50,846 bases of DNA from an uncultured Opitutia bacterium (lineage in GTDB: Bacteria > Verrucomicrobiota > Verrucomicrobiia > Opitutales > UBA953). This document shows positions 7,574 through 20,226 of this stretch, piece after piece; position 1 is the first letter of the stretch, and the number at the start of each line of letters is the position of its first letter. The stretch spans positions 1-50,846 of the forward strand of contig CAISXT010000017.1 of NCBI GenBank assembly GCA_903889525.1, in the 5' to 3' direction. The notes beneath the pieces were generated by a model. The model saw only the letters and a program-made list of their open reading frames with translations, searched no databases and was not told where the DNA came from. Made by a program: the position numbers and the translations under genes.

Positions 7574-9243
7574 AGGAGGTCTCTCAGCAGAGCGAGGAGC
7601 GTCAGGGTTTCACCCTGATCGGCGGACGGGGAGGATGAATTCGCCCCGAACTTTTCGGCGCCGGCAGCATGAAAGAGGGCATCAAGCGTCGTCCGGGTTG
7701 CTTCAGGGAGCACCCGCAGGATATCTGTCTGAGTCATTGCCGCCGGCGCCGCGCCGAGGATTGCTCCACAGCCAGCCTGCAGTCCGCTGACGGAAATTCG
7801 CGCAAAAGCATTTGAGTCACCGGCCACGGTGCGGGCGACCCGGAGGGCTCGCTGGACGGCCCGCTTCGCCCGCCAGTGAATCACAATTTCGGGGTGGGTG
7901 GCCAGATAGCCCACGCCAATCACCATCGCGGTGGCGAGGATGATGAGGAAGAGGGCCACGCCGTTGCTTGACCAGAAAAGGGTCGAGGCTGCCAGTGGCT
8001 GGACTGTCCCGTTGCGGTGGAAGGAGAACCCGTCACGAGGGTTGGGTTCGGCGAGGCCGGACATTTTGAGTTTGGGCGTGGTTCCGGCAGGGGCGGAGGG
8101 ATCACTGGTGACCAGATCCACCTTGGCTGGAGCATTCCCCGTGACATTTACTTCCACGGAGGCGAACTCAAGTCGGCTGAACTGTTTGGTTTCAGGGTCA
8201 AAGGTCGAGAAGCGGATCTCGGGGGTCTTTCGTTTGCCCGGAAGTCGCGGCACCAAGGTGTAGACGAAGAAGCGCTGCTCTTCCGCATGGCGGCGGCGTT
8301 CGGTGGCCGGAAGCACGTCCCATGCTTCGCTGCTGGGAAGCTCGGGCGGGACGATCCGGTCAAGGTTGCCGCTGCCCGTGAGCACGGCGCGCAGCCGGAT
8401 GGGCTCGCCGACCTCCGGCTTTTCATTGGAGACCTGCTGGGGTTCAGCATTAAATTTACCGATGGCCCCAGCCCAATCGGCCGGCCGGCCTTTCTCAGGG
8501 ACATGCTCCACTGTAATGCTGCGGCGGAAGGTGAAAGGGCGGTCGCGGCCCGGGTTGCTGAAAACCGAAGTATTACCGGCCTGGATCAGCATGATGCCAT
8601 TGATGACGACAACGTTCTGCCCTTCCCGGATGGGCGTCAGGTCGAAACTCGTCTGTAGCCCTTGGCCCATTTCGGTGGGGAGTGGGGAGCGGTCGGAGAC
8701 GATTCCAAAGGTGAAACCTTCGGCCACGGATTCGAGCCCGAATGAAGCAACGACGGACTCTTGCTCGCCGCCGCGCAAGTTGATGGCGCCGCGGATAAGC
8801 TCGCCGACGTAGAAAGTGCGGTCCGGAATCGAGAGTTCAGCCCGGGCTTGGTTGGTGCGCACGAAGGCGACCGTCTTGCTCACGATAAGTTTGATCGCGG
8901 GGACGCTGATCATTTTGCGCGGGAAGCGAAGGTTGAAGCCGGGGATGATATATTCGCCCTCCTGCTCGGGGGCGACGCCGGAGAAGTTGAGCGTAGCCTC
9001 GGTCGCGTCGGGGCGGATGATCTGGCCGGACAGGCGCAGGGCCATGCCGCTCGGCGGCCGGATTTCTTTGCCCACATTCTGGGCGCCGCTCAGGGTGACA
9101 TCGGATTCGACTTGGATCTGTAGGCGGAAGGGTTGCCCCGGGGCCGTAATTCGCGGGGTGATTTCCCAGTTGACGCGGTCTTCCGCTCGCGTCGTCAGCG
9201 CGAGCAGCAGGCAGCCCGCCCAAATGGAGTAGAATCGGAGCAT
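7570..9243 (-). CDS. BatD-like protein with oxygen-tolerance domain
   Basis: Large secreted, C-terminally membrane-anchored protein of the BatD family. I take the ATG at 9243 (MLRFYSIWAGCLLLAL...), which gives a signal peptide and starts one base after the upstream stop; the longer frame to 9336 would overlap the upstream gene and lacks a signal. The 557 residues contain repeated Ig-like beta domains (ITPRITAPGQPFRLQIQVE; FYVGELIRGAINL; KPEVGEPIRLRAVLTGSGNL), a membrane segment about two thirds along (TLFWSSNGVALFLIILATAMVIGVGYL), and a helical cytoplasmic tail. The GEP(I/V).L..VL.GSGN motif is typical of BatD. Probably works with BatA and BatB in the envelope. Confidence 0.82.
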   Translation of the reverse strand: MLRFYSIWAGCLLLALTTRAEDRVNWEITPRITAPGQPFRLQIQVESDVTLSGAQNVGKEIRPPSGMALRLSGQIIRPDATEATLNFSGVAPEQEGEYIIPGFNLRFPRKMISVPAIKLIVSKTVAFVRTNQARAELSIPDRTFYVGELIRGAINLRGGEQESVVASFGLESVAEGFTFGIVSDRSPLPTEMGQGLQTSFDLTPIREGQNVVVINGIMLIQAGNTSVFSNPGRDRPFTFRRSITVEHVPEKGRPADWAGAIGKFNAEPQQVSNEKPEVGEPIRLRAVLTGSGNLDRIVPPELPSSEAWDVLPATERRRHAEEQRFFVYTLVPRLPGKRKTPEIRFSTFDPETKQFSRLEFASVEVNVTGNAPAKVDLVTSDPSAPAGTTPKLKMSGLAEPNPRDGFSFHRNGTVQPLAASTLFWSSNGVALFLIILATAMVIGVGYLATHPEIVIHWRAKRAVQRALRVARTVAGDSNAFARISVSGLQAGCGAILGAAPAAMTQTDILRVLPEATRTTLDALFHAAGAEKFGANSSSPSADQGETLTLLALLRDLL

Positions 9244-9244
9244 C

Positions 9245-10210
9245 TCAGTAGTCCTTGCCTTTCTTGTCGGCGGGCTTGCCTGGGGCGGCGCCATTCGCGC
9301 CTTTCTGGCCGGCCGGCATTTTGCGGCCGAATTCATTCTTGAGGCCTTCCAGTGAGCCGCGAGCTTCCTGTTCGGTCATCTTCTTTTCTTCGCCCTCCTT
9401 GGATTTTTTCTGTCCGCCGCCGGACTTGGGTTTCTTGCGGTCCTCCGGCATGAGGTCGTCATCATCTTCGTCATCGCCTTGGGCGGACTGCGGGAGCTTG
9501 TCGTCCGGGATACGCTTCATGAGTTCGCGGATAACATCGCGGAGTTCTTCCTGCTTCTTGCGCTGCGCTTCGATGGTTTCCTCCAGGGCGGTGGTTTCGC
9601 GTTTGAGGGCGCGGAGGAGTTCCTCGATGGCCTCCGCATTACTGCGGGCCTGCGCATCGGTCTGATCAAGTTCGTGTGCTCCGCGGAAATCGTTAACCGA
9701 ACGCGTCCAGACAGCGACCACCCCATTGCGCTTCACCACCATCGCCTCTTCTTTTGGGATGAGTTTCTTGATAGTGCGATAGGTCTCAATGCCTCCGCCC
9801 AGCGCAGAGGTAGCCGGGACGTAGTCGGGCTCGCGCTTCTCCGCCTTGGCTTTGTCGAGCAGTTCGATCTGGTCTTTCATGTCCGAGATGTCGGCGTCGG
9901 CTGCCTCGAGGTAGGAGCGCGCGATGGTGAGTTCCGTGATATCACCGGCCACCTTGCCGCCGAACGTCGCGCTACCTTTGCGGAAACGAACGTGGCCGAG
10001 GTTATGCAACGCACCAGGGCGAAGCGGGTCGACGTCCTTCGCTAGCGAGGCGCGCAGGGCTTCTTCCGCTCCGGCGACGTCGCCGGCGGCAAGCAGCTTG
10101 GTGCCAAGATTATGTAATTCCCGGGCGTCCATCTTGGCCAAGTCGGGGGCGTTCTTATTTTGCGCGAAGACCGCGGCCGTAAGGAAGATGATGGCGAGCA
10201 AGTTTCTCAT
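9245..10210 (-). CDS. BatC-like secreted TPR protein with charged tail
   Basis: A 321-residue protein beginning with a signal peptide (MRNLLAIIFLTAAVFA); the ATG at 10210 overlaps the batB stop (ATGA), which settles the start over longer readings. TPR-like helices follow (ELHNLGTKLLAAGDVAGAEEALR and ALHNLGHVRFRKG). A coiled-coil stretch (about 185-235, LKRETTALEETIEAQRKKQEELRDVI) leads to a strongly acidic then Lys/Gly-rich low-complexity tail. Position between batB and batD matches BatC, a TPR protein expected to scaffold the complex. The tail is likely disordered. Confidence 0.72.
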   Translation of the reverse strand: MRNLLAIIFLTAAVFAQNKNAPDLAKMDARELHNLGTKLLAAGDVAGAEEALRASLAKDVDPLRPGALHNLGHVRFRKGSATFGGKVAGDITELTIARSYLEAADADISDMKDQIELLDKAKAEKREPDYVPATSALGGGIETYRTIKKLIPKEEAMVVKRNGVVAVWTRSVNDFRGAHELDQTDAQARSNAEAIEELLRALKRETTALEETIEAQRKKQEELRDVIRELMKRIPDDKLPQSAQGDDEDDDDLMPEDRKKPKSGGGQKKSKEGEEKKMTEQEARGSLEGLKNEFGRKMPAGQKGANGAAPGKPADKKGKDY

Positions 10211-11220
10211 GGCTGGGTTTGTTGGCGGCGGGTGGAAAAGAGGGACTCCAGGATAAGGATGAGGAGGGCGGCACCGATGAGCCATTCTTCGCGGGGAATA
10301 CCGCGGCGACCCGTGCCATTCTCGTCGGTGCCAGCCTGGATGGCCAAGCGCAGGGCTTCCATGCCTTCGCCGGCTTGACCAAGGCGAATATAACGACCAC
10401 CGGTGAGTTCAGCGAGTTCGCCGAGGGTCTTTTCATCCAGGCGACTCCGGACTTCTTCACCAGAGGAATCTTTCAAGGTAGTGATGGAGCCTTGCGACCC
10501 GATGACGCGGATGGGGCCGCCCGCCGGGGTGCCAATGCCGACGGCGTGAATCACTAGGCCTTTACGTTTGAGCGTCTTCGCGGCCTCGATGCCGCCAGCT
10601 TCCAAATCCTCGCCGTCCGTAAGGATAATCACCAGCTTGCGGTTACGATTGGCGAAGAAGGCGAGCTCAGACTCCTCGATGGCGCGCCCAATGTCGGTGC
10701 CGTTGACTTGAATGCTTCCCGTATCGGTCTCTTCCAGGGTGCGGAAGAAAGCGTCATAGTCGCGCGTCAGCGGGCATTGCAAGAAGGCCTGGCCAGCGAA
10801 AGCGACCAACGCGACATTGCCGGTACCTTTACGTTTCACGAAGTTAGCGATGGCGGCCTTGGCTCGAGCGAGTCGCGTGGGGGTCATGTCCGCCACCAAC
10901 ATCGACTTGGAGACATCCAGGGCGAAGACGACGTCCTCGGTGGCGCCGCGTTGCTGGCTGACCTCGACGCCCCAGCGCGGGCCAGCGAGTGACGCGACCA
11001 ATAAGGTCAGCGCGAGGGCGGCGGCGAGGTCCTTGGTCCGCCGGCGGGCGGCGGAATAACCCGCGGTTAGTTTGCCCAGCAGCCGGGCGGCGGCGAACTC
11101 GCCCAGTCCGCGGCGGCGGCGGCGCTCCGACCAGCGCAGGAGGCCGAAGGTGATGAGTCCGGCCACGAGGGCGAGAACGAGTAGCCCCGGCTTTTCGAAA
11201 TGGAGGTCGGCGGTGTCCAT
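10207..11220 (-). CDS. BatB-like membrane protein with VWA domain
   Basis: The 337-residue protein has two N-terminal membrane segments (about 12-29 and 66-80), a von Willebrand factor A domain (about 96-290) and a C-terminal membrane segment (EEWLIGAALLILILESLF). The metal-ion-dependent adhesion site is intact: D102-x-S104-x-S106 (DVSKS), the T of NGTDIG, and TDGED. This is the standard BatA/BatB architecture, with the VWA domain outside the inner membrane between helices. It starts 3 nt after the batA stop and overlaps the next gene by ATGA. Confidence 0.85.
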   Translation of the reverse strand: MDTADLHFEKPGLLVLALVAGLITFGLLRWSERRRRRGLGEFAAARLLGKLTAGYSAARRRTKDLAAALALTLLVASLAGPRWGVEVSQQRGATEDVVFALDVSKSMLVADMTPTRLARAKAAIANFVKRKGTGNVALVAFAGQAFLQCPLTRDYDAFFRTLEETDTGSIQVNGTDIGRAIEESELAFFANRNRKLVIILTDGEDLEAGGIEAAKTLKRKGLVIHAVGIGTPAGGPIRVIGSQGSITTLKDSSGEEVRSRLDEKTLGELAELTGGRYIRLGQAGEGMEALRLAIQAGTDENGTGRRGIPREEWLIGAALLILILESLFSTRRQQTQP

Positions 11221-11223
11221 GGC

Positions 11224-12264
11224 TCAGGGGGCGCGGGGGCGGAGCAGCGCCCAGCCAAGTTCGCTCAATAACAGTAGTAAGCCCATGATGATCCAGACGA
11301 CGCGATAGCTCTCATACGTGGTCGTCTCGCGGATGCGGACTTCCGTGCGCTCTAGCCGATTGATCTCTGCGTAGACGCGGCTGAGCTGATTCTGATCCAG
11401 AGCGCGGTAGAATTTGCCCTCCGCGACGGTAGCCATCTTCGCGAGCATGACGTAATTCGCCGGATTAATGGTCTGCATCGGGATGGTATTCCCCTGGAAA
11501 TCGAGAAGCAGTTTACCGGTGCGACGGTCGAACTGGGGTAACACGGTGGGCTCATCCTTGCCGAGCCCAATGCAATAGAGCCGGATGCCCATCGCATGGG
11601 CGAGTTCGGCCGCGGGCACAGGGAGGATGGCTTTACTCATGTTATCATCCCCGTCGGTCAGGAGGATGATGACCTTGGAATTCTTCCCCTTCACGTTTTT
11701 CATACGATCCACGGCCATCGCCACGGCCTCGCCGATCGCCGTGCCGGTTTCCTGGATGATCCCGATGTGCATGCGGCCGATCCCCTTCTCCACCCAGACT
11801 TTATTAATGGTGAGCGGGCTCAGGAGGTAGGGCTTACCAGAGAAGACGACCGCGCCAATGCGGTCATCAGGGCGCTTATTGATGAACTCAAAGATGACAC
11901 TCTGGCTCGCCTGCCAGCGGGTAACCTTCTTCTCCAGTGGGCCCATGTCCAACGCCATCATCGACCACGAGAGGTCGACCACCAACATGATATCCAAGCC
12001 CTCTGTCTCGCGTTCGATTTCCTTATTCGCCGTGCGCGGGCCAGCGATGGCGATGATGAGGGCGGCGGCGGTCGCCAGACGGAGAAAGAGCCGGAGGCGT
12101 CCGGCTTTCTCGCGCACTGGCCGGGAGATGCCATCCAAGAGGGTGATATCAGGGTAGATGAGCGCGGAGGATTGGCCGATGCGGCCGCGCAGCCAGGAGT
12201 AAAGCGGCAGCAACGCCAGCAGGAGGAGTGCCCAAGGATACTGGAATTCGAAGTTGGTATCCAT
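11224..12264 (-). CDS. BatA-like membrane protein with VWA domain
   Basis: A 346-residue paralogue of the next gene, with an N-terminal segment (about 9-25, preceding RGRIGQSS), a second helix (about 58-75), a VWA domain (about 90-300) and a C-terminal helix (VVWIIMGLLLLLSEL). The MIDAS motif D97-L-S99-W-S101 and TDGDD are intact, so it should bind a divalent metal. It differs from BatB by a longer insertion after TDGDD and a RTEVRIRETTTYESY segment before the last helix. Its start overlaps the upstream stop as TAATG. Confidence 0.86.
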   Translation of the reverse strand: MDTNFEFQYPWALLLLALLPLYSWLRGRIGQSSALIYPDITLLDGISRPVREKAGRLRLFLRLATAAALIIAIAGPRTANKEIERETEGLDIMLVVDLSWSMMALDMGPLEKKVTRWQASQSVIFEFINKRPDDRIGAVVFSGKPYLLSPLTINKVWVEKGIGRMHIGIIQETGTAIGEAVAMAVDRMKNVKGKNSKVIILLTDGDDNMSKAILPVPAAELAHAMGIRLYCIGLGKDEPTVLPQFDRRTGKLLLDFQGNTIPMQTINPANYVMLAKMATVAEGKFYRALDQNQLSRVYAEINRLERTEVRIRETTTYESYRVVWIIMGLLLLLSELGWALLRPRAP

Positions 12265-12758
12265 TATCGTGAGGCTGGGCCGAAGGTACGGCGCGCATTT
12301 TCGATACGTTGCGCAGCTTCGCGGATTCCCGCGGCGAGCAGCGGCAGCTCAACGGGGCTACGGGCAAACTTGGCGGCGTCGGCGGCGGTGAGTGCCGCCA
12401 GGAGCGGCTGGCGGGCGGGGAGGAAGACGGGGAGCGCACTAATGCGCGTCGTCAGTTCTGCCGTCGAAAGGGAGGTCGCGGCCCGAATGTCTACTTCGGC
12501 GAGGTAACGGCGCAAAGCCAGGGTGACGGCCGCGACATCGTTCGCGGGGTCGGCAAGCACCGTTTCTAATTTGACGATGGCAGGCGTGGCTACGGTGCGG
12601 CGACTGCGCTGAGCCCAAATAAGCAGCCCGATGAAAAGCAGGCCGCCGGCGATACACACAAGTAACGCGGGTGACCCCCAGAGTTCAAGGGGCACGGGCG
12701 GCTTGGGTCCCAGCAGGGTGAAAGTCACCTCATCGGTGGCGGCGGCGAATAGGTTCAT
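12264..12758 (-). CDS. DUF4381-like single-pass membrane protein of the Bat operon
   Basis: A small protein (164 residues) with one membrane helix (about 30-46, ALLVCIAGGLLFIGLLIWA) after a short proline-rich outer segment (LLGPKPPVPLELWG), followed by a basic stretch and a helical cytoplasmic domain. Size, topology and position between DUF58 and BatA fit the DUF4381 proteins found in these operons. No catalytic motif is visible. It overlaps the DUF58 gene by ATGA and batA by one base, so expression is probably coupled to both. Confidence 0.65.
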   Translation of the reverse strand: MNLFAAATDEVTFTLLGPKPPVPLELWGSPALLVCIAGGLLFIGLLIWAQRSRRTVATPAIVKLETVLADPANDVAAVTLALRRYLAEVDIRAATSLSTAELTTRISALPVFLPARQPLLAALTAADAAKFARSPVELPLLAAGIREAAQRIENARRTFGPASR

Positions 12759-13663
12759 CGGCGGCGGCGTCTCCGTTCGAAGAATCGTGCGAGCGTAGGG
12801 GCCACGGCGGCATCGAGCTCAAGTCGGGCGACGTCCATGCCAGCTCGGGCCAGCCCCGCCGCGGTGGCCGATAAGCGAGCTTCGGCGGAAGCGGCGAAAC
12901 GCCGGCGGACTGAAGCCGAGCCGGTATCTACCTCGCGGATTTCGCCCGTCTCGGCGTCTTCCAAGGCGATGACGCCGACATCGGGTAGCACGCGTTCGCG
13001 CGTGTCGACCAGCTGGACGCAGGCGGTGTCGTGGCGGGCGTTGAGTTCGCCCAGCGCGGCGCCCATGACCTCGGCGCCTTCGGCGCCGGCCAAGAAGTCG
13101 GAGACCACGAAGACCATGGAGCGACGCTTCAGGGCTCGGCCGAGGCGGCGCATGGGTTGCGCGAAGGAGGTGCGGCGGGAGCTCGGAGTAAACTCCAAAG
13201 CCTCGCGAATGATGCGGAGAACGTGACGACGGCCTTTTTTAGGACTCACCCAGAGTTCTTCTTTTTCCGTGAAGAGCAGCAGGCCGACTTTATCGCCGGC
13301 TTTTAGCGCGGAGACCGCAAGACAGGCAGCGACTTCGGCGGCCCGCTCCCGCAGGGTCAGTTCGCCCGAGCCAAAAGAGGAAGAGCCAGAGATGTCGAGG
13401 GCGATGACCATCGTGAGCTCACGTTCTTCCCGGTACAGGCGGATGAATGGCTTACCAGTGCGGGCGGTGACATTCCAGTCCATCGATCGGACATCATCGC
13501 CCGGCACATACTCGCGGAGTTCTTCGAAGTCAGTGCCGCGCCCTTTAAAGCGCGAGAGATACGCCCCGACCATCGCGTCGTTGACCATGCGCGCGGCGAC
13601 GATCTCGACGCGCTGCGCACGGCGAAGGGTCTCCTGCGGATGGGTCTGGACGGGGCGGTCCAC
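12755..13663 (-). CDS. DUF58 domain protein (VWA-like fold)
   Basis: Cytoplasmic protein of 302 residues with the diagnostic DUF58 region: GRGTDFEELREYVPGDDVRSMDWN at about 42-65, followed by a VWA-like domain starting VIALDISGSSSFG. The MIDAS-like D-x-S-x-S is present (DISGS). DUF58 proteins accompany MoxR ATPases nearly everywhere and are thought to be chaperone or assembly partners of the VWA proteins. It lies 15 nt downstream of moxR. The C terminus is Arg-rich (FFERRRRRR). Confidence 0.9.
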   Translation of the reverse strand: MDRPVQTHPQETLRRAQRVEIVAARMVNDAMVGAYLSRFKGRGTDFEELREYVPGDDVRSMDWNVTARTGKPFIRLYREERELTMVIALDISGSSSFGSGELTLRERAAEVAACLAVSALKAGDKVGLLLFTEKEELWVSPKKGRRHVLRIIREALEFTPSSRRTSFAQPMRRLGRALKRRSMVFVVSDFLAGAEGAEVMGAALGELNARHDTACVQLVDTRERVLPDVGVIALEDAETGEIREVDTGSASVRRRFAASAEARLSATAAGLARAGMDVARLELDAAVAPTLARFFERRRRRR

Positions 13664-13678
13664 GGGACTCCGGGCGGA

Positions 13679-14647
13679 TTAAGGAACGCTGACGGCGTCG
13701 AGCACGCGGCGTACGATGGCGTCGGCGTCGACTCCTTCGGCGTCGGCCTCGTAGGTGAGAATCAGGCGGTGGCGGAGGACATCCGGAGCGATATCCTTGA
13801 TGTCCTGCGGGGTGACGTGGTCACGGCCTTGCAGGAAAGCCCATGCCTTGGAGGCGAGGGTGAGGTTGATCGTGGCGCGCGGCGAGGCACCGAACTGCAG
13901 GAATTTCTTTAAGTCGGGGCCGCCGGGGTGTTGTCCGCGGGTCGCCAGCACGAGCGAGACGATGTAATCGCGAATCGGGTCCGCCACATGGATGGCATCG
14001 ACCGCGGCGCGTGCTTGGAGGATCTCCTCCTTGGAGATAACCGCCTCGACATCGAGCTTCGGGGACGTCGTCGCCATGGCGTCGAGAATCTTGCGCTCCT
14101 CCTCGCGGGTCGGATAGCCGATGTTCAGCTTCAGCATGAAGCGGTCGACCTGGGCCTCGGGCAGAGGGTAAGTGCCTTCTTGGTCGATCGGGTTTTGCGT
14201 GGCGAGGACGAGGAAGGGCGAAGGAAGCTTGTGCGTTTCGCCGCCGAGGGTTACCTGACGTTCTTGCATGGCTTCCAGGAGGGCGGATTGCACTTTCGCG
14301 GGCGCGCGGTTGATTTCATCGGCGAGCACAAAGTTGGCGAAGATCGGGCCGCGCTTGACGCTGTAGTCGCCGGACTTCGGATCGTAAATCAACGTGCCCA
14401 CGATGTCGGCGGGCAGGAGGTCGGGCGTGAACTGGATGCGCGAGAAATCCGCGTGGACGGTCTGGGCGAGCGTCCGGACGGAGAGGGTCTTCGCGAGACC
14501 GGGCACGCCCTCGAGGAGCACGTGACCATTGGCGAGGAGTCCGATGAGCAATCGGTCGACTAAGTACTGTTGGCCGACGACGACACGGGCAACCTGCTCA
14601 CGGAGGCGCGGCACCCAGGTGCCGGCGGCGTTGATGGAGTTAGACAT
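13679..14647 (-). CDS. MoxR-family AAA+ ATPase
   Basis: A 322-residue AAA+ ATPase of the MoxR subfamily. Walker A is GVPGLAKT (47-54), Walker B ends in D110-E111 (LADEINRAP), and sensor 1 is in LATQNP (148-153). MoxR ATPases act as chaperones that mature or remodel VWA-domain partners, which fits the DUF58, batA and batB genes that follow. First gene of the eight-gene Bat operon; it starts 89 nt after the pyrG stop and could be read from its own promoter or from pyrG. The leader directly before the ATG is a run of C tracts rather than a Shine-Dalgarno sequence. Confidence 0.93.
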   Translation of the reverse strand: MSNSINAAGTWVPRLREQVARVVVGQQYLVDRLLIGLLANGHVLLEGVPGLAKTLSVRTLAQTVHADFSRIQFTPDLLPADIVGTLIYDPKSGDYSVKRGPIFANFVLADEINRAPAKVQSALLEAMQERQVTLGGETHKLPSPFLVLATQNPIDQEGTYPLPEAQVDRFMLKLNIGYPTREEERKILDAMATTSPKLDVEAVISKEEILQARAAVDAIHVADPIRDYIVSLVLATRGQHPGGPDLKKFLQFGASPRATINLTLASKAWAFLQGRDHVTPQDIKDIAPDVLRHRLILTYEADAEGVDADAIVRRVLDAVSVP

Positions 14648-14673
14648 GGGGGAGGGGAAAGGGCCGCGCGGGG
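14648..14673 (-). promoter_or_regulatory. C-tract leader of moxR with template-strand G-quadruplex potential
   Basis: On the plus (template) strand four G runs of 5, 4, 3 and 4 are separated by loops of 1, 3 and 6 nt, matching the canonical G3+ N1-7 quadruplex pattern. The coding strand therefore shows CCCCTCCCCC directly abutting the ATG. The structure is a prediction from sequence only. Confidence 0.4.
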
Positions 14674-14736
14674 TGGCGCGTTTGGCGGATCTCCGCCCAC
14701 TTATAGGGGTCCGGCAGAGCCGGTTTCATCTCTGGA

Positions 14737-16624
<1,888 letters not shown>

Positions 16625-17296
16625 ATGTCCGCAAGCTCCTGCTCATCCTGCTGTCAGCCGTCTTCCATCGGGAAGAAGGTCGTGATGGCCCTCACTGGCC
16701 TGGTCTTGGCCGGGTTTGTCCTCGGCCACATGTCGGGCAACCTGCTGATGTTTAAAGGCGCGCCGGCGATTAACGAGTACGCGAAGTGGCTGCATGACCA
16801 TGCTGGACTGCTTTGGGCGGCCCGCGTGGTGCTAATTCTCAGCGTTATCGCCCATATTTGGGTCGGCATTCAACTTACGCTGGAGAATCGCGCGGCTCGG
16901 GCGGGCGGTCCGGCTGATGAAGCCACGCGCCGCGCCACGGTGGCCTCCCGCACGATGCCTTACTCGGGCGTGGTGATCCTGGCCTTCATCATCTTCCACC
17001 TCCTTCACTTCACTTTCCGCACGGTCGCCCTCGATGGCGCCGTTTACGGGGACGAAGTCTATAATATGGTGATCGCCGGGTTCAGCTCTAAGCCGGTCGC
17101 GATCTTCTACATCATCAGCATGTTCCTGCTCTGCTTGCACCTTAGCCACGGGGTCAGCAGCGTGTTCCAGACCCTCGGCCTGCGTAACGAGCGCTGGCGC
17201 TCCCGGCTTGATTTTGTGGCCTTGGCTTACGGCTGGATCATCGCCCTCGGCTTCATCTCCATCCCTCTCGCTGTCCTCACGGGCTGCCTCAAGTAA
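16625..17296 (+). CDS. sdhC: Succinate dehydrogenase cytochrome b subunit
   Basis: Membrane anchor of succinate dehydrogenase that carries the quinone site and b-type heme. The 223 residues (ATG at 16625) form about five hydrophobic segments, as in the fused SdhC of the cytochrome b558 family found in Bacteroidetes, Verrucomicrobia and other groups, which needs no SdhD. Candidate heme ligands are the His in GHMSGNLL, HDHAGLLW, IAHIWVG, FHLLHFTF and LHLSHGVSS. The order sdhC-sdhA-sdhB and the absence of sdhD agree with this type. sdhA begins 12 nt later. Confidence 0.9.
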   Translation: MSASSCSSCCQPSSIGKKVVMALTGLVLAGFVLGHMSGNLLMFKGAPAINEYAKWLHDHAGLLWAARVVLILSVIAHIWVGIQLTLENRAARAGGPADEATRRATVASRTMPYSGVVILAFIIFHLLHFTFRTVALDGAVYGDEVYNMVIAGFSSKPVAIFYIISMFLLCLHLSHGVSSVFQTLGLRNERWRSRLDFVALAYGWIIALGFISIPLAVLTGCLK

Positions 17297-17308
17297 GCGC
17301 CCGCGACC

Positions 17309-19237
<1,929 letters not shown>

Positions 19238-19242
19238 TCACC

Positions 19243-20052
19243 ATGGTCCAGGACAACGGAAAAGAAGAAACCCTCGCGCTCAAGCTGCGCGTCTGGCGCC
19301 AGCGCCGCGGCCAGCCCGGCGCGTTCGAAGAGCATGCGCTTGCCGCCGTGCCCACCTCGGCCTCGTTCCTCGAGATGATGGACATGCTCAACGAGCAGCT
19401 CATCAAGGCGGGCAAGGACACCTTCGCCTTCGACCATGACTGCCGCGAAGGCATCTGCGGCATGTGCTCGATGACGATCAACGGTATGCCCCACGGCCCG
19501 CTCCCCGGCGTGACGACCTGCCAGCTGCATATGCGGAATTTCCGCGACGGCGAAACCATTACGGTCGAGCCATGGCGCGCGCGCGCCTTCCCGGTGCTCA
19601 AGGACATGATCGTCGACCGCTCCGGCTTCGATAAGGTCATCCAGTCCGGCGGCTTCATCACCGTCCGCACGGGCTCTGCTCCAGAGGCGAACAATATCCC
19701 CGTGCCCAAGCCCATCGCTGACGAGGCCATGGACGCCGCGGAATGCATCGGTTGCGGCGCCTGCGTCGCCTCCTGCAAGAACGGTTCCGCGATGCTCTTC
19801 GTCGGCGCCAAAATCAATCACCTCAATATCCTTCCCCAGGGCCAGGCCGAACGCGATCGCCGCACCCTCGCCATGGTGAAGACGATGGACGAAGCTGGCT
19901 TCGGCAACTGCACCAACTACGGTGAGTGCCAGGCGCATTGCCCGAAGAGCATCACGCTCGACGTCATCGCTAAGTTGAACCGCGATTACCTCCGTGCCCG
20001 CGTGAAGGAGTTCTTCTCCTCCACGGGTAAGCCTTCCAAGGGCGGCGACTAA
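19243..20052 (+). CDS. sdhB: Succinate dehydrogenase iron-sulfur subunit
   Basis: Carries electrons from FAD to quinone through three iron-sulfur clusters. I choose the ATG at 19243, just after the sdhA stop; the longer frame overlaps sdhA. In the 269 residues the [2Fe-2S] ligands are C67, C72, C75 and C93 ([12 protein letters not shown]). The two other clusters use C168, C171, C174, C178 ([11 protein letters not shown]) and C223, C229, C233 ([12 protein letters not shown]). Cytoplasmic, bound to SdhA and SdhC. Last gene of sdhCAB. The downstream terminator-like sequence is collapsed. Confidence 0.97.
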   Translation: MVQDNGKEETLALKLRVWRQRRGQPGAFEEHALAAVPTSASFLEMMDMLNEQLIKAGKDTFAFDHDCREGICGMCSMTINGMPHGPLPGVTTCQLHMRNFRDGETITVEPWRARAFPVLKDMIVDRSGFDKVIQSGGFITVRTGSAPEANNIPVPKPIADEAMDAAECIGCGACVASCKNGSAMLFVGAKINHLNILPQGQAERDRRTLAMVKTMDEAGFGNCTNYGECQAHCPKSITLDVIAKLNRDYLRARVKEFFSSTGKPSKGGD

Positions 20053-20083
20053 GCGCGAGTGGAGCTCGCAAGGGCCAGTAAAC

Positions 20084-20103
20084 TAAGAGGGCGCCCTTCT
20101 TGT
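20084..20103 (+). terminator. Collapsed terminator remnant after sdhB
   Basis: The sequence AAGAGGGCGCCCTTCTTG matches the terminator found after ahcY and after the first dehydrogenase, except that the loop and one arm (TACGGGCGCC) are missing. That loss is what a deletion between the two GGCGCC copies would produce. It should no longer form a proper terminator hairpin. Confidence 0.5.
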
Positions 20104-20107
20104 TAGG

Positions 20108-20195
20108 GTAGGGACGGCTCTCCGAGCCGTCCGTTCGCCGATGGCGATAGCGAAGCTGGATCTGCTCAACGGCGGGCTCGGAGAGCCCGCCCTAC
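20108..20195. repeat. REP-like paired hairpin element (GTAG...CTAC)
   Basis: GTAG at 20108 is followed by the hairpin GGACGGCTC-TCC-GAGCCGTCC (20112-20132). An inverted partner GGCGGGCTC-GGA-GAGCCCGCC (20171-20191) ends in CTAC (20192-20195). Both stems are perfect 9-bp arms with 3-nt loops, 38 nt apart. The layout matches REP/BIME elements, whose REP-associated transposases recognise GTAG at the hairpin base. It lies between convergent genes. Confidence 0.85.
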
Positions 20196-20226
20196 CCAAG
20201 GCAAGTTGCTTGAGTGGGAATTCGCC

